Shown one piece after another: positions 63,549 to 64,000 of a stretch of DNA of 64,000 bases. The translations under genes were made by a program, and so were the position numbers. Numbering within the stretch: position 1 is the first letter of the stretch; each line of letters starts with the position of its first letter. Origin of the DNA: Pseudoduganella armeniaca. Its GTDB lineage: Bacteria > Pseudomonadota > Gammaproteobacteria > Burkholderiales > Burkholderiaceae_D. The notes under the pieces were generated by a model. It did not search any database. It was not told the origin of the DNA and saw only the letters and a program-made list of their open reading frames with translations. The stretch is from contig NZ_CP028324.1 in the NCBI RefSeq assembly GCF_003028855.1, forward strand, positions 2,666,001-2,730,000. The letters run 5' to 3'.

Positions 63549-64000
63549 ATGAACGATCCAACGCGCCGCATTGCCGCGCTGGCCGACCCGGCCAGCGCTG
63601 GCGTGGAGTTCGCGGCCGGCTGCGTCGCCTGGCCTGGTGCCGTCCCGCGCGCGCTGTGCGCCCGCACGATCGCCGCGATGGAAGCGGCCGGCGCGCGCAG
63701 CGGCACCGTGCTGCGCCACGGCGCCGAGGAGCACGATTCCGCCATGCGCGCCTGCACCGAGCACCCGCTGGCGCCGGCGGATGCGGCCGCCGTGGCGCAG
63801 GTGCTGCACACTGCCGGCACGGCGCTGCTGGCGGCGACCGGTGGCGCTGCCGTGGCACTGGATGGGCCGCTGTTCTGCCGCTACGCCCGCGGTGGTCACT
63901 TTCGCGCCCACCGCGACCGCTCTTCTGATCGTGCCGACAGCGCCGTGGTGCGCGGCCGCCGCATCTCGCTCGTCTGCTTGCTCAACGATGCCGACAGCAC
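63549..64000 (+). CDS. 2OG-Fe(II) oxygenase, C-terminus beyond the window
   Basis: The frame is open from ATG 63549 (AGGAG at 63538-63542) to the window end, about 150 residues. The motif RYARGGHFRAHRDRSSD has the HxD iron pair of prolyl-4-hydroxylase-like dioxygenases, followed by RRISLVCLLNDADS, the usual next strand. The distal His and Arg lie beyond the edge. The substrate is unknown; a tatact -10-like box is near 63511. Confidence 0.8.
   Translation, partial: MNDPTRRIAALADPASAGVEFAAGCVAWPGAVPRALCARTIAAMEAAGARSGTVLRHGAEEHDSAMRACTEHPLAPADAAAVAQVLHTAGTALLAATGGAAVALDGPLFCRYARGGHFRAHRDRSSDRADSAVVRGRRISLVCLLNDADS

Overview
The window is GC-rich and carries the gene families of a Burkholderiales betaproteobacterium; the mix (PhnE-type importer beside egtDB, senABC, many c-di-GMP and chemotaxis proteins, a lysine/alanine-rich histone-like protein) fits Oxalobacteraceae of the Massilia/Duganella type. 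This placement rests on gene content, not on a marker gene.

Layout. 1-4084: an orphan type VI secretion pair (vgrG and a Tle3-like lipase effector broken by a frameshift) behind an AT-rich upstream region. 4085-11957: signalling, with a degenerate GGDEF protein, exopolyphosphatase, and a tightly packed solute-binding protein / hybrid histidine kinase / response regulator operon. 12044-18833: a histone H1-like protein, an acyl/acetyltransferase with a broken N-terminus, an RND efflux permease with its membrane fusion protein, and a small HTH protein. 19093-32538: the most interesting part. A PhnD/PhnC/PhnE-like ABC importer operon diverges from egtD-egtB (ergothioneine). After an IS481-type insertion and leuA with a readable attenuation leader come selD/senC, senB and senA, the selenoneine genes. 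EgtD makes hercynine, the shared substrate of EgtB and SenA; SelD/SenC makes selenophosphate and SenB the selenosugar. The importer is a candidate for supplying selenium, which is inference. 32540-46907: chemotaxis receptor, S9 peptidase, catalase-like protein, glutamate dehydrogenase with a LysR regulator, a MarR/MFS operon with a visible operator, three peptidoglycan enzymes and a DEAD-box helicase. 47247-64000: fabI, an MltD-like transglycosylase, DUF1415/DUF1289 proteins, an IS3-family element, DUF1993, a large PAS-GGDEF-EAL protein, a molybdenum hydroxylase large subunit, a second chemotaxis receptor, a TPR-GGDEF protein, and a 2OG-Fe(II) oxygenase cut by the window end.

Two patterns run across the window. 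First, intergenic inverted repeats: one family (13728, 25678, 50734) is about 100 bp with two nested arms, and two of its three copies have been hit by unrelated IS elements at nearly the same point; a second family (29204, 43524, 58741, with a divergent copy at 35014) is a 25-bp inverted repeat with a 3-nt loop whose inner arm varies with compensating changes. Second, four genes (the T6SS effector, the acyltransferase, DUF1415, the molybdenum hydroxylase) are each repaired by adding one base at a G/C run, which looks more like uncorrected sequencing indels than four independent mutations.
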